NCBI GenBank assembly: GCA_963739385.1
Contig: CAVUAI010000034.1
Coordinates: 62,001-126,000, forward strand
Reading direction: 5' to 3'
DNA length: 64,000 nucleotides
Source of the DNA: VAZQ01 sp963739385
GTDB lineage: Bacteria; Pseudomonadota; Alphaproteobacteria; Rhizobiales; Xanthobacteraceae
Shown: positions 44,988-53,983 of the stretch, one piece after another
Layout of the letters: each line of letters starts with the position of its first letter
Numbering within the stretch: the stretch's first letter is position 1
Notes under the pieces: generated by a model
The model's database searches: none
Told to the model about the DNA's origin: nothing
The model's input: the letters and a program-made list of their open reading frames with translations, nothing else
Position numbers and translations under genes: made by a program

Positions 44988-46532
44988 TTATCTCCCGCTT
45001 TTCGCTTTTGGCCGCCGTGGCGAGCCCGATCGTCGCGCGCGGCGAGTCGGCCGTTTCGCAGGCACTTTCTTGGTCGGCAGTGGCTTGACCGCCGGGCCGT
45101 GAATGACGGTGCCGTCTGCGTTGAACAGCGATCCGTGGCACAGGCAGTCCCAGGTGCGCTCGGCATTGTTCCAGGTCACCGTACAGCCCTTGTGGGTGCA
45201 GGTCGCGGAAAGGGCATGCGGTTCTCCGTTGTCATCCTTCCACACGGCAAGCTTTTGCTTGCCGTGCGTGATGACGCCGCCTTCGCCAGGCGCGAGGTCG
45301 GCAATGCTGGTAATACCGGAGGCTGACTCACCTCCCTTGTTGAAGTTTTTGGGGCTCGGCCGGGCGGGTGCGTAAAGGTTTGCCCAGGGGTTCGATCGGC
45401 CACGAATTTGATCGGCCATCAACATTCCGGCAGCGGTGCCGTTGCTGATGCCCCAGGCATTGAAACCGGTTGCGACGTAGAACCCGGGTGCCTTATCGGA
45501 CGGCGCACCGACGAAAGGAACGCGATCGGCGGTGTCATAATCCTCGTTGAACCATCGCCACACCGTCTCGCCGACCGGGAGATTCTTGTGCACCCAGCGG
45601 TCGAGATCGCGAAACCGACCAGCAACATCGCGCTCCTGCCCGGTCTTGAAGCTCGGACCGAGGACCACCAATAACAGGCCCTCATCGTCGCGTCCCATAC
45701 GCAGCGAATGGCGCGGCTCGTCGATGCCGATGAACATGCCGTCGATCGCGACTTCATCGCGCGCGCGGAATGCCATGGCGGTGTGGCCGCGCGGCCGGGT
45801 GCTGCGGTCGTATTCGACTGGTCCGGCGAACGGGAAATTGGTGGCCACCACCACATGCTCAACATCGAGCACGCCCTCCGCGGCGGTCACCCGCCAGCGG
45901 CGGCCGCGATCGATCGTCGTGACCCGCGTGTTCTCGAAAATGCGGCCACCCGCCGCTTCCACCGCCAGTGCCAGTCCGACGAGGTATTTTGCAGGATTGA
46001 ACTGGGCTTGATCGCGAAAGCGCAGGGCCGCCGCGGTATCGAAAGGAAGCGGCGCCCGGTCCAGCACCTCCGCATCGAAGCCGACACGCCGGGCGGCTTC
46101 CGCCTCGGCCGCGATCTCATCGCGGCGAGCGGGATCGCGGGCATAGGCATAAGCTGCCTTTGAGTCGAGGTCACACGCAATGCCGAGTTCGACGACCCAG
46201 TCGCAGATCTGGCGCGCACCGCTGCGGTTGGCCTCGGCATAGAGTTGCGCCTGATCGATGCCGCGCGTCTCGATCAGATGATGATAGATGAGCGAGTGCT
46301 GACTGGTAATCTTGGCAGTGGAGCGCCCGGTCACCTGCCGTCCGACGCGGAGTGCCTCGACGACGGCAACCGAGAGGCCAGCACTTGCCAGCAGATAAGC
46401 CGCCGTGAGACCGACAATTCCGGCGCCGATCACCGCGACGTCAGCGCCGCCCGATCCGCTCAGCGGCGGATAGCTGGTGGGTGGCGCCGTCGCCGTCCAG
46501 CAGCAATCGGGTCTTCCAGGAAGCGTCGCCAT
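44988..46532 (-). CDS. FAD-dependent oxidoreductase with C-terminal Rieske domain
   Basis: A 514-residue flavoprotein. The FAD site is VAVIGAGIVGLTAAYLLASAG near residue 32, and the body is DAO/GlpD-like (VGRQVTGRSTAKITSQHS). The C-terminal domain (about 405-480) is a Rieske [2Fe-2S] module with CTHKGC and CLCHGS. The last about 30 residues are strongly basic (KKVPAKRPTRRARR ... RPKAKSGR). It starts 9 bases after the ribA-like gene and is the last gene of the four-gene run. The substrate is unknown. Confidence 0.88.
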   Translation of the reverse strand: MATLPGRPDCCWTATAPPTSYPPLSGSGGADVAVIGAGIVGLTAAYLLASAGLSVAVVEALRVGRQVTGRSTAKITSQHSLIYHHLIETRGIDQAQLYAEANRSGARQICDWVVELGIACDLDSKAAYAYARDPARRDEIAAEAEAARRVGFDAEVLDRAPLPFDTAAALRFRDQAQFNPAKYLVGLALAVEAAGGRIFENTRVTTIDRGRRWRVTAAEGVLDVEHVVVATNFPFAGPVEYDRSTRPRGHTAMAFRARDEVAIDGMFIGIDEPRHSLRMGRDDEGLLLVVLGPSFKTGQERDVAGRFRDLDRWVHKNLPVGETVWRWFNEDYDTADRVPFVGAPSDKAPGFYVATGFNAWGISNGTAAGMLMADQIRGRSNPWANLYAPARPSPKNFNKGGESASGITSIADLAPGEGGVITHGKQKLAVWKDDNGEPHALSATCTHKGCTVTWNNAERTWDCLCHGSLFNADGTVIHGPAVKPLPTKKVPAKRPTRRARRSGSPRRPKAKSGR

Positions 46533-46541
46533 GGAGCCTCG

Positions 46542-47717
46542 CTATCGTCTCGGCACCCGCAGGACCGGCTCGACGGGCATACGCCTCGCTGCGCCGATCC
46601 GTGCAGGCTCGGCAAGCGCGCCGAGAACATGATCGAGCTTGTGTCCAGAGCGCGTCGCCTTGGCCGCGAGGTAGCGCCGGTTGTCGGCGTTGATCGGGCC
46701 GTGCAGCGGCACGCGCCCGCAGACATCGATGTTGGCGCGAGAGAGTCCGTCAAGCTTGCTAGGGTTGTTGGTCATCAAGTGAACCCGGGTGCAGCCAAGC
46801 ATCTGCAGCATGCGGACAGCGATCCCGTAGTCGCGCTCATCGTCGTCGAACCCGAGAACGCTGTTGGCATCGACCGTGTCGAGGCCTCCATCCTGCAGCT
46901 GATAAGTTCGAATCTTGTTGGCCAAGCCGAGGCCGCGACCTTCCTGCTCGAGGTAAAGCACGATGCCGCCGCCGTGCTGCGCCAGTTGCATGAGCGCCAG
47001 GCGGAGCTGATCTCCGCAGTCGCAGCGCCGTGAGCCGAACACGTCGCCCGTAAGGCACGCCGAATGAAGCCGTACCGGTACCGGCTGCGTCAGATCCGGT
47101 GATCCGGCAACCACGGCAATCGGGTTGCCACCGCTGCCATCCCGAAACACCACAAAACGAGCCGAGAAGCCGCTGAGGGGTATCGTTGCCTCGGCAGCGA
47201 AGCTGAGAGCAGCAGCGGACGCATATTGCGCCACTGCCTCGGCCGGGACCGCCACAAGCGGTGGTTCACACGTGCGCACGACGACCGAGTTCCCGGCGCC
47301 GATCAGCAATGCCGGCAAGCGGTGGGCGTGTTTTGCCAGCTGGATCGCGGCGCCCGCGCTGGCACCGGCCGGAACGAACTCGAACTGGCAGCCGAGCTGG
47401 GTGGCCGAGGCAAGGGAGAAGATTTCGCCAGCGCTGCAGAAGTCGGGAAGTGCGATGCCAGTAGGGCCCGAGGCCTCCACGTTCATGGCGCGCGCGCGGC
47501 GGGCGGTGACCAGGAGGAAGGGCCGGACCGGCTGGCTCAAAAGGCGAAAGGCGGCAAGCATTGCCTCAGTCATTCCGTCGACCGGCAATGCCGTTGCGGC
47601 GTCGCTGGCGGATGTAATGAGCACCGGCCGGCCCGACCGGAATTCCGATAGCGCCCGTTCAACCGCGACCTGCGCGGGCTCACCGAGCAAGCTCGCCTTC
47701 GTGCGCCTACTCATCAT
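46542..47717 (-). CDS. ribA: GTP cyclohydrolase II with degenerate RibB-like N-terminal domain
   Basis: The C-terminal half (about residues 190-391) is a full GTP cyclohydrolase II. It has the zinc motif CLTGDVFGSRRCDCGDQL, the catalytic YLEQEGRGLGLANKI and TYQLQDGGLDTVDANSVLGF, then LMTNNPSKLDGL. The N-terminal half resembles DHBP synthase (RibB) in outline but lacks its acidic active-site block. The product would be the 2,5-diaminopyrimidine precursor of flavins or related pyrimidines. It overlaps the glycosyltransferase stop by 4 bases (ATGA), so it is translationally coupled and is probably not the housekeeping rib operon copy. Confidence 0.88.
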   Translation of the reverse strand: MMSRRTKASLLGEPAQVAVERALSEFRSGRPVLITSASDAATALPVDGMTEAMLAAFRLLSQPVRPFLLVTARRARAMNVEASGPTGIALPDFCSAGEIFSLASATQLGCQFEFVPAGASAGAAIQLAKHAHRLPALLIGAGNSVVVRTCEPPLVAVPAEAVAQYASAAALSFAAEATIPLSGFSARFVVFRDGSGGNPIAVVAGSPDLTQPVPVRLHSACLTGDVFGSRRCDCGDQLRLALMQLAQHGGGIVLYLEQEGRGLGLANKIRTYQLQDGGLDTVDANSVLGFDDDERDYGIAVRMLQMLGCTRVHLMTNNPSKLDGLSRANIDVCGRVPLHGPINADNRRYLAAKATRSGHKLDHVLGALAEPARIGAARRMPVEPVLRVPRR

Positions 47718-48859
47718 CCGACCGTCTCGATAGCGCCGGCAAACAGCCGGGCTGAATCTTGCCAAGTGGGGAACTGCGCCCCCGCCGCGCGAGCGTTCAT
47801 GGCGAGCCGCTGTCGTTCGGCACGATCGCTGATCAGGCGGCGCAGCGCCTGCGCCAACGCGGCCACATCGTTCGGCGGCACCAGCAGGCCGGTGCCCGCA
47901 GGCACCGTGTCGGGGATTGCGCCCGCCATGGTGGACACGACCGGCAGCCCGTGCGCGATTGCTTCCGCAAGCGCCATCCCATATCCCTCGAAACGCGACG
48001 CGAGCACAAACACGTCGGATGCCAAATACAGTTCGATGATACGCTCAGGTGGGACGGCGCCGAGCACCGCGATCCTGTCGCCGAGGCCACAGGTCGAGAT
48101 ATCGGCGTCGAGCCGCGCAGCGGCGGCCAGGTTGCGGGTCCGGTCACCAGCAATGGTCAGCCGCCAGGGCAGGTCGACAATCGTAGCAAGTGCCGCGATC
48201 AGCAGATCGTATCCTTTGTCTGGCACCACCGATCCGATCGAGAGAAGCCGAACAACGGCGTCGTTGCTGCCAAACGTCGGCGGCACGGGGTCATTACCCG
48301 GCCGCACAACCCTTATGCGCTGCGACTGGACGCTGTAATCAGCGATCACGACTCGCCCAGTTGCTTCGCTCGTGACCACGACGCGCGCGGCAGCGGCGAG
48401 TGCGGCGCGCTCGCTCTCGCGGAAGACGTCCGCCTGCGCGGTGTCGAGACCGGATTCCAGAGCAAGCGGTTGATGCACCAGCGCGATGAGCGGCGTGCGA
48501 AATCGAAGCGCGCCGGCCTCGGGCAGCGCCCCGAACGCAAGCCCATCGAGGACAATCGGACAGCCGCCAGGCACCGCGGACAGCATCGCCAGCGCGGTCG
48601 CGCGCTGCGCGACGCTCGGGAACGGGAAACCGTGGCCCAAGTCGAGGACATCCACCTGCCAACCCAGCCGCCGAAGCTCCTGGATGATGCGCCGGTCATA
48701 GCGATAACCTCCGGTCGGCGTGGCAAGGTCACCAGGCACTCCGAACGCAACACGCCCTACTTGGCTAGAAGGTTGCGCACACTCCGGATCCGGCGATGGT
48801 TGACAAAGCCCTGCGCATTTCGCGCGAGCCGCAAGCCGGACACTATAGGCCTTTGTCAC
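47714..48859 (-). CDS. Glycosyltransferase family 4-like protein
   Basis: A 381-residue GT-B enzyme. The N-lobe shows RVAFGVPGDLATPTGGYRYD and DVLDLGHGFPFPS. The C-lobe has LLSIGSVVPDKGYDLLIAAL and the nucleotide-sugar EX7E motif ASRFEGYGMALAEAIAHG. No signal or membrane helices are seen, so it is cytoplasmic or peripheral. The start is GTG at 48859 with AGAGGAGG close upstream, 16 bases after the methyltransferase stop. Acceptor unknown. Confidence 0.88.
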   Translation of the reverse strand: MTKAYSVRLAARAKCAGLCQPSPDPECAQPSSQVGRVAFGVPGDLATPTGGYRYDRRIIQELRRLGWQVDVLDLGHGFPFPSVAQRATALAMLSAVPGGCPIVLDGLAFGALPEAGALRFRTPLIALVHQPLALESGLDTAQADVFRESERAALAAAARVVVTSEATGRVVIADYSVQSQRIRVVRPGNDPVPPTFGSNDAVVRLLSIGSVVPDKGYDLLIAALATIVDLPWRLTIAGDRTRNLAAAARLDADISTCGLGDRIAVLGAVPPERIIELYLASDVFVLASRFEGYGMALAEAIAHGLPVVSTMAGAIPDTVPAGTGLLVPPNDVAALAQALRRLISDRAERQRLAMNARAAGAQFPTWQDSARLFAGAIETVG

Positions 48860-48875
48860 GGGCCTCCTCTTGTTG

Positions 48876-49736
48876 CTAAGTGGGTTTCGCCTCCTTCCAG
48901 GCGCATATTGCGAGTCCGCCTCGAAGAGAATCCAATCGTGCGTGTCGCCCGATTGCATCGAGTACAGTCAGCAGTATTGCAACGAGGGCGGGCATGTCTC
49001 CCTTGGGAACGAACGTCCAGGGAGCAGACCGAATGCGGCGAAAGCCAGCTTGATCGAGCAGCGCGCAAAATTCGTCGTGGGTCAGCATTCGATCGCTGGA
49101 CAGATGCTTGGTGGCAAACCCCAACAGAGGGGCTATTGTCCGATACCAAATATAGTCAGCACGCGGTGCCAGGCAAAAAAAACGGCCACCAAACTTTAGC
49201 ACCCTGTAAATGCTCGCCAGCACTGCTCGCTTATCGAGCATGTGTTCGACAGCGCCGATGCAAATCGCCAGATCGACCAACTCGTCCGCGATTTCTTTTA
49301 GCTCGTCGGCGTTATCCACCTCAAAGGTAAGATTGGCTTGCCGAGGTGAGCTCCGAAGACGAGCGCGCGCCAATTCGATCATGCCTGGCGAGATATCGAT
49401 CCCGATGCCACGAGCTACTTCAGGTCCCAGCGTGAGGAGATGGTGACCATTGCCGCAACCGAGGTCCAGCACGACATCAGTGGGCCGGGGCCGGGCTAGG
49501 TTTCGCAGGAGCGCGAGTTGGTATTCGAGCAGCCGTTGCGGGTGACCGTGCTCCTCAGGAGATCCGGTTGAAGCGCTTTGATCAAAGAAAGACCTGATGT
49601 CCGTGGCGCTGTATGAGGGAGTGGTCACGACACCGCGAAATCTTGACCAACGGGGTCGTCGTTCCGTGCGAGACGACTGCCCCCGCGGTGTGTTTTCAAG
49701 ACCTGACGTGCCTAAACAACGCGCGGCCATAGACAC
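48876..49736 (-). CDS. SAM-dependent class I methyltransferase
   Basis: Rossmann-fold methyltransferase. Motif I is DVVLDLGCGNGHHLLTLG, followed by GIGIDISPGMIELARARL, DLAICIGAVEHMLDKRAVL and a C-terminal ALVAILLTVLDAIGRHARL. It resembles small-molecule methyltransferases. Start choice: GTG 49736 has AAGGAG eight bases upstream; the recognisable fold begins near 49616, so GTG 49628 is an alternative giving 250 residues. First gene of the four-gene run. Confidence 0.82.
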   Translation of the reverse strand: MSMAARCLGTSGLENTPRGQSSRTERRPRWSRFRGVVTTPSYSATDIRSFFDQSASTGSPEEHGHPQRLLEYQLALLRNLARPRPTDVVLDLGCGNGHHLLTLGPEVARGIGIDISPGMIELARARLRSSPRQANLTFEVDNADELKEIADELVDLAICIGAVEHMLDKRAVLASIYRVLKFGGRFFCLAPRADYIWYRTIAPLLGFATKHLSSDRMLTHDEFCALLDQAGFRRIRSAPWTFVPKGDMPALVAILLTVLDAIGRHARLDSLRGGLAICAWKEAKPT

Positions 49737-49898
49737 GAGATCAGCTCCTTGCAGCGTTGGCCAAACGGCAACGCGGTGGCGAAGACAATTTCGCCGCCCC
49801 TCTGCGATGTTGCGGTCGCGTTCTGGCAACATCAGGCGGCAAGCCGCACGACAGATTGGGCGTGTTGTCGCCGCGAGTTCCATGGCACTCTAATCCGT

Positions 49899-50113
49899 CT
49901 AGTCGGGCACAGAGCGCTTGCGCAAAACGCGCACGAAGGCCTCGACCTCCGGCCCCGCCCATTCCGTTGCAGAAACACCTCCACCGCGCGCGATATTCGG
50001 CCGCCGGAGGAAGCGTTCGGTTCATGGACGACGAAGAGACCGCCCTCGGGCGTTTCCAAGAACCAGGCATCTCCGTTGGGGCTTCGGTACAGCTCTTCCA
50101 CTGGCGGCATCAT
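49899..50113 (-). pseudogene. Frameshifted small conserved gene
   Basis: On the minus strand, ATG at 50113 begins MMPPVEELYRSPNGDAWFLE and runs to VEVFLQRNG. After a one-base shift near 49945-49965, in a G/C-rich run, the frame ending at the stop 49899 reads AGPEVEAFVRVLRKRSVPD. Joined, the two parts resemble small hypothetical proteins of Hyphomicrobiales (EELYRSPNGD ... FL ... GPE pattern) that I recall from related genomes. It is either a recent pseudogene or a sequencing indel. Confidence 0.6.
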
Positions 50114-50334
50114 GGGTCATGCTCTCGAGCTAACGCGCGGTACTACTGCGCTTGACCGACACGCTCGCACCTGATGTATCAGCAACTGCGATTGGACATT
50201 CCTGTTCCAGGCACGCTCCGCGGCCACCGTCGGCGGAGCCTCAATGGCGCGGCCACCGGGAACCTGGGATCCTGTGAGGCGTTGGCTAAGCGCCCTCATC
50301 CTCCCTGCCCTCAGCTGAAAGTTGAGCCTGCGGC

Positions 50335-50585
50335 GCGGGCGCCCTTGCCGGTCCGAGCGTAGTCGCCGGTGCTTTCGCCGACATCGCGATCGGAATCCGC
50401 ATCGTGGCAGGCGACCGCCCGCTGCGTTACTCTACGCCGCATTTGCGATTTCTGTGTTCTACGCGCTGGCCGACACCATCCTGGTTGCGCGGCTGTGGGC
50501 CGGCCCGCTCGGACCGTGGTCAAGATCTGCCCGATTATGCTCCTCAACATGGTGGGGCTCGCGATTTTGGAGCGACCGATGACGC
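50335..50585 (+). pseudogene. Decayed DoxX-like C-terminal domain
   Basis: Three short peptides lie in three successive frames: PSVVAGAFADIAIGIRIVAG (to about 50415), then AISVFYALADTILVARLWAG (to about 50515), then VVKICPIMLLNMVGLAILER. Joined, they give a hydrophobic domain with the LWAGPLGP-VVK pattern seen in DoxX-like C-terminal domains of some SDR proteins. No start codon or upstream SDR domain remains. At least two frameshifts and a 5' truncation make it non-functional. The flanking 50114-50334 shows nothing else. Confidence 0.55.
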
Positions 50586-50636
50586 TCTATTTCGTGCCGA
50601 GGTTCGCGCATGTGCAGCGGTTCCCGCATGGCGAGG

Positions 50637-52685
50637 TCATTCATCGCAGCGGCGATCAAGCAGAGCCCGGATGCGCGCCGCAAGCTGCGCCTGTCCGACA
50701 GGTTTCGGAAGAAATTCAACGCCTTCGTCAAGGCGGCCCTGGTGAACGATCGCATTTCTCGAGTAGCCGGTCATATATAGAACCGGCAAGCCGGGCCGCA
50801 TGACTTGCGCTCGTTTGCCAAGCTCTCTGCCGTTGATCCCGGGCATCACGATATCGGTCAGCAACAGATCGACGCGCTTGTCCTCCTGCAACAGGATCGT
50901 CAGTGCGCCCTGTGCGTTCGGGGTGGCAATCACGCGATAATTCAGATTGCGGAGGATTTCTGCGACGTAGTTCCGAAGGTCCTTGTCGTCCTCGACAACG
51001 AGGATCGTTTCAGTTCGGTCGCCTTCTGGCACAGGTTCGGACCCGCTGTCGATCTCCTCGCTCTCCGCGCCGTTAAGACGAGGGAAGTACATTTTCACGG
51101 TCGTGCCTTGGCCAAGCTCGCTGTAAATCTTTACGTGCCCGCCGGACTGCTTCACAAAACCATAAACCTGGCTCAAACCCAGGCCGGTCCCATGCCCCGC
51201 ATCTTTCGTGGTGAAGAACGGCTCGAAGGCATGGCCGAGGACCTCGGCTGGCATTCCGTGACCGGTATCGGTTACGCAAATGACCACGTACTGGCCTGAC
51301 ATAAGTTCCGGTACGGCGCGGGTATACTCCTCGTCCACAAACACATTGGTTGCCTCGATCGTAAGCTTGCCGCCATCCGGCATCGCATCACGCGCGTTGA
51401 TTGCCAGGTTGACGAGCGCCGATTCGAGGTGATTGGCGTCGACTTCGATCTTCCAGAGACCTGCTCCACCGACCGCCTCGACGTCGATCGTTTCGCCAAG
51501 CGACCTTTGCATAAATTCGACTGCCCCGTTGAGGAACTTGTTGACTTCGAGTGGTTTCGGGTCGAGTGCTTGCCGGCGCGAAAACGCAAGTAGTCTCGCG
51601 GTCAGTGCAGCTGCCCGCTGTGCGCCTCGGTTGGCGTTGGTGAGCGCGCGCTGAAGGTTGGCCGCGCCGGTGATTTGCCTGGCCGCGCGCTGCGCGGTTT
51701 CCAGATTGCCCAGCACGATCATCAGCAAATTGTTGAAATCGTGAGCAATCCCGCCACTCAATTGTCCGACCGCCTCCATTTTTTGAGCCGCGGCAAGTTG
51801 CTCCTGCGTCACCTTCAAGGCGCGTTGTGCCTCCAGCCGTTCGGTGATGTCGCGCGTGATCTTGGCAAATCCGATCGGCTTTCCGGTCTCATCGTAGATC
51901 GCGTCGATGACGACCGACGCCCAGAACCTTGTGCCGTCCTTTCGGACGCGCCAGCCCTCGGCTTCGTAACGCCCCGAGGTTCGGGCGGTCTCGAGTGCCA
52001 GCTGCGGTACTCCCGCGGCGCGATCCTCTTCCGTGTAGAACCTGCTGAAATGTTGGCCGATGATTTCATCGGCTGCGTAGCCTTTAATGCGTTGTGCTCC
52101 TAGGTTCCAGGTCGCGGCAATCCCATTCTCGTCAAGCTGGAAGATCGCGTAGTCGACGACGGCCTCGACAAGCCGGCGATAACGCCGTTCGCTTTCCAGC
52201 AGATTCTGCTGCGCCTCCTGCCGCTCGGTGATGTCACGAGTAACCTTTGCAAATCCGATGACTTCGCCGCTTTCATCCTTGATCGCATCGATCACGACCA
52301 AAGCCCAGAAGCGCGTGCCGTCCTTTCGCACCCGCCAACCTTCCGTAAGAAATTTTCCTTCCGACTTCGCGACCGCAAGCGCCTTTTGCGGAATGCCGGC
52401 GGCCTGGTCCTCGGCCGTGTAAAACCGTGAAAATGGTTGGCCGACGATCTCCTGGGGCGAATACCCCTTGAGCCGGGCGGCGCCGGTGTTCCAGGTCAGC
52501 ACCCGTCCATCCAGGCCGATCATGAAAATGGCATACTCGACGACGGCATCGATCAGGCGCTGGAGTTGCAAATTGCCAGCAACAGCCTGGTTTCTTCCCT
52601 CGCTGTCAGACACCGGATTTCGCCCGCATTTGCGCTGCGCGCTTTTGGACCAAGCCCCAACGCAAACTCGTAGTAAAGGTTCCAT
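50637..52685 (-). CDS. Hybrid sensor histidine kinase, PAS-PAS-HisKA-HATPase-receiver
   Basis: A soluble hybrid kinase of 682 residues. Two similar PAS/PAC units (about 38-160 and 165-283, each with GYSPQEI/GYAADEI and WRVRKDGTRFWA) suggest internal duplication. The H-box is GGIAHDFNNLLMIVLGNLE (His315). The N-box is LVNLAINARDAMPDGG, the G-boxes are TDTGHGMP and GTGLGLSQV, and the C-terminal receiver has TDIVMPGING (Asp611). There are no membrane helices. The start is uncertain: ATG 52685 as given, or GTG 52613, nearer the first PAS domain. No response-regulator partner gene is adjacent; output may be through phosphorelay. Confidence 0.9.
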   Translation of the reverse strand: MEPLLRVCVGAWSKSAQRKCGRNPVSDSEGRNQAVAGNLQLQRLIDAVVEYAIFMIGLDGRVLTWNTGAARLKGYSPQEIVGQPFSRFYTAEDQAAGIPQKALAVAKSEGKFLTEGWRVRKDGTRFWALVVIDAIKDESGEVIGFAKVTRDITERQEAQQNLLESERRYRRLVEAVVDYAIFQLDENGIAATWNLGAQRIKGYAADEIIGQHFSRFYTEEDRAAGVPQLALETARTSGRYEAEGWRVRKDGTRFWASVVIDAIYDETGKPIGFAKITRDITERLEAQRALKVTQEQLAAAQKMEAVGQLSGGIAHDFNNLLMIVLGNLETAQRAARQITGAANLQRALTNANRGAQRAAALTARLLAFSRRQALDPKPLEVNKFLNGAVEFMQRSLGETIDVEAVGGAGLWKIEVDANHLESALVNLAINARDAMPDGGKLTIEATNVFVDEEYTRAVPELMSGQYVVICVTDTGHGMPAEVLGHAFEPFFTTKDAGHGTGLGLSQVYGFVKQSGGHVKIYSELGQGTTVKMYFPRLNGAESEEIDSGSEPVPEGDRTETILVVEDDKDLRNYVAEILRNLNYRVIATPNAQGALTILLQEDKRVDLLLTDIVMPGINGRELGKRAQVMRPGLPVLYMTGYSRNAIVHQGRLDEGVEFLPKPVGQAQLAARIRALLDRRCDE

Positions 52686-52759
52686 ACTGGGGAACTATGA
52701 GGGCCGACGGATGGGGAGCCGGAGCCAACTTCCTCGTGATGCATTCTTGCTGATGGATG

Positions 52760-52827
52760 TGATGCACTTGATGCAGGCAACAACGGAACCGGAAAACCCG
52801 ATCGCCATAAGTGATGCACTTGATGCA
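52760..52827. repeat. TGATGCA direct-repeat block upstream of the hybrid kinase
   Basis: TGATGCA occurs at 52760, 52769, 52812 and 52821: two pairs with 9-base period, each reading TGATGCACTTGATGCA. Between the pairs are CAACGGAACCGGAA and ATAAGTG. The block is about 75 bases upstream of the kinase ATG. A related block with the same spacer words lies at 56614-56744 in the same orientation. Confidence 0.7.
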
Positions 52828-53755
52828 CGGTATTCATTAATGGCGCACCACCACCTCACAGTGGCCCTGTCCTCGGAACTCCCCGCTCGGTCAGCGCACA
52901 CCGCCTGGTCACCTTCACTTACAATGCACATCCTCAACTATCTTCGCGAGGATCGCTTTGGCAGTGTCGAGTCCCCCAACGTCACGGTGCGGGCATGGCT
53001 GGCATGTGTCTCGAGATAGGTTGCCCATGCCACGGCCCGGCGAACAGCAGGAGAGCCCTAGAAGGCCGCCATTGCGCGCGCTATCGGCCTAACTTGATTT
53101 TACGGTTCGTAGGTCACCGCTGACAGCCCGAAGGGCGGGTGGCGACCTAGACAAACAGTAAAGAACCCACGGGTGAAGCGCTGTGGGCCCTGCGGCAATG
53201 CCACCCACCTTGCCGACTACGGCGCACGCCAAGCCCACGCTATCATCAGCAAGCTCATGCCTGGAGTGGAAACTGGCAAGAGCGAGAAGGGGCAGCTTGG
53301 CCGGCCCTTGCTTCCTCCCTGCCCGACTGCCCCTTCGCTTGATGGCGGATACCACCACCTCCTACGGGGGCAGTTTTGCCTGCGAGCTATTTGAATTTTC
53401 AGCGCTCGACCGCTGTAGATGGGACCCACTGCCGGGTGGACCCCCAGCTCACCGGCGTGGGGGAAACGCCGCCTCGCGTTAGCCTGAGCAATCTTACGGG
53501 ATGCAGTGCCCGGAGCGAGCGGCCAGGGGAAAGTGCAGCTCGGTGATGCCGCGGGAGGACTACCGACTGAGGGGGCGGCAGCTACTCACAGCAGCAGCGC
53601 GAGAACTTGCGCCTATAGCAAACTCGCCCCACGACGGATTTCGAGTTTTTAAAGGTGTCGCCCTGCAAATCTATTCCAGTCTTCAGGGTAGTTTTACCAC
53701 AATCTGAACGCTGGGTTGCTCTCGGTTCATGTCGTGGACGCGACGCCGATCGGCA
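52828..53755. other. About 0.9 kb without a supported gene
   Basis: Open frames on both strands lack ribosome sites and recognisable motifs. The stretch holds two hairpins (53110-53149 and 53441-53463, the latter CCCCCA/TGGGGG with an 11-base loop). Codon usage does not look coding in any frame. It may be intergenic debris between the kinase and the binding-protein remnant. Confidence 0.6.
53110..53149. repeat. Nested hairpin
   Basis: TAGGTC (53110-53115) pairs with GACCTA (53144-53149). Inside, GCCC-GAA-GGGC forms a second stem, and ACCGC faces GGTGG/GGCG imperfectly. No T-run follows on either strand. It could be a structured RNA or a recombination/operator site. Confidence 0.4.
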
Positions 53756-53955
53756 ACCGATCATTTCGATACAATCCCCGGCGATCCCGATGTGCTCGAC
53801 GCCAGCTCGCGCCTTTTTCATATTTAACGCAATCTGGAATTTCGTAGGCTGCAAATTGGCTGGTTTCGTACCCTTAAGGATTTTATCGACATAAAGCGCA
53901 GCCCGCTCGTAAAGCTCTAAAAAGTTGGCGGAGATGGAAATGATGCCCCCTGCCG
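53756..53955 (-). pseudogene. 3' remnant of an ABC substrate-binding protein (PF04392 type)
   Basis: The minus strand encodes SANFLELYERAALYVDKIL, then KGTKPANLQPTKFQIALNMK. This matches the YVDKILKGxKPADLPVxQPTKF...NLKTAKxLG tail of TrpX-like ABC binding proteins, with three residues missing before QPTKF. Upstream sequence is lost at the junction with the TauE gene near 53960, and no start codon or signal peptide remains. Confidence 0.6.
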
Positions 53956-53983
53956 CGGAGCGCCGCCATGATGAGCCCGCTCC

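Noticed and set aside
52760..52827. Possible CRISPR array
   Set aside because: Units are only 7 bases with 2-base gaps and there are no unique spacers or cas genes.
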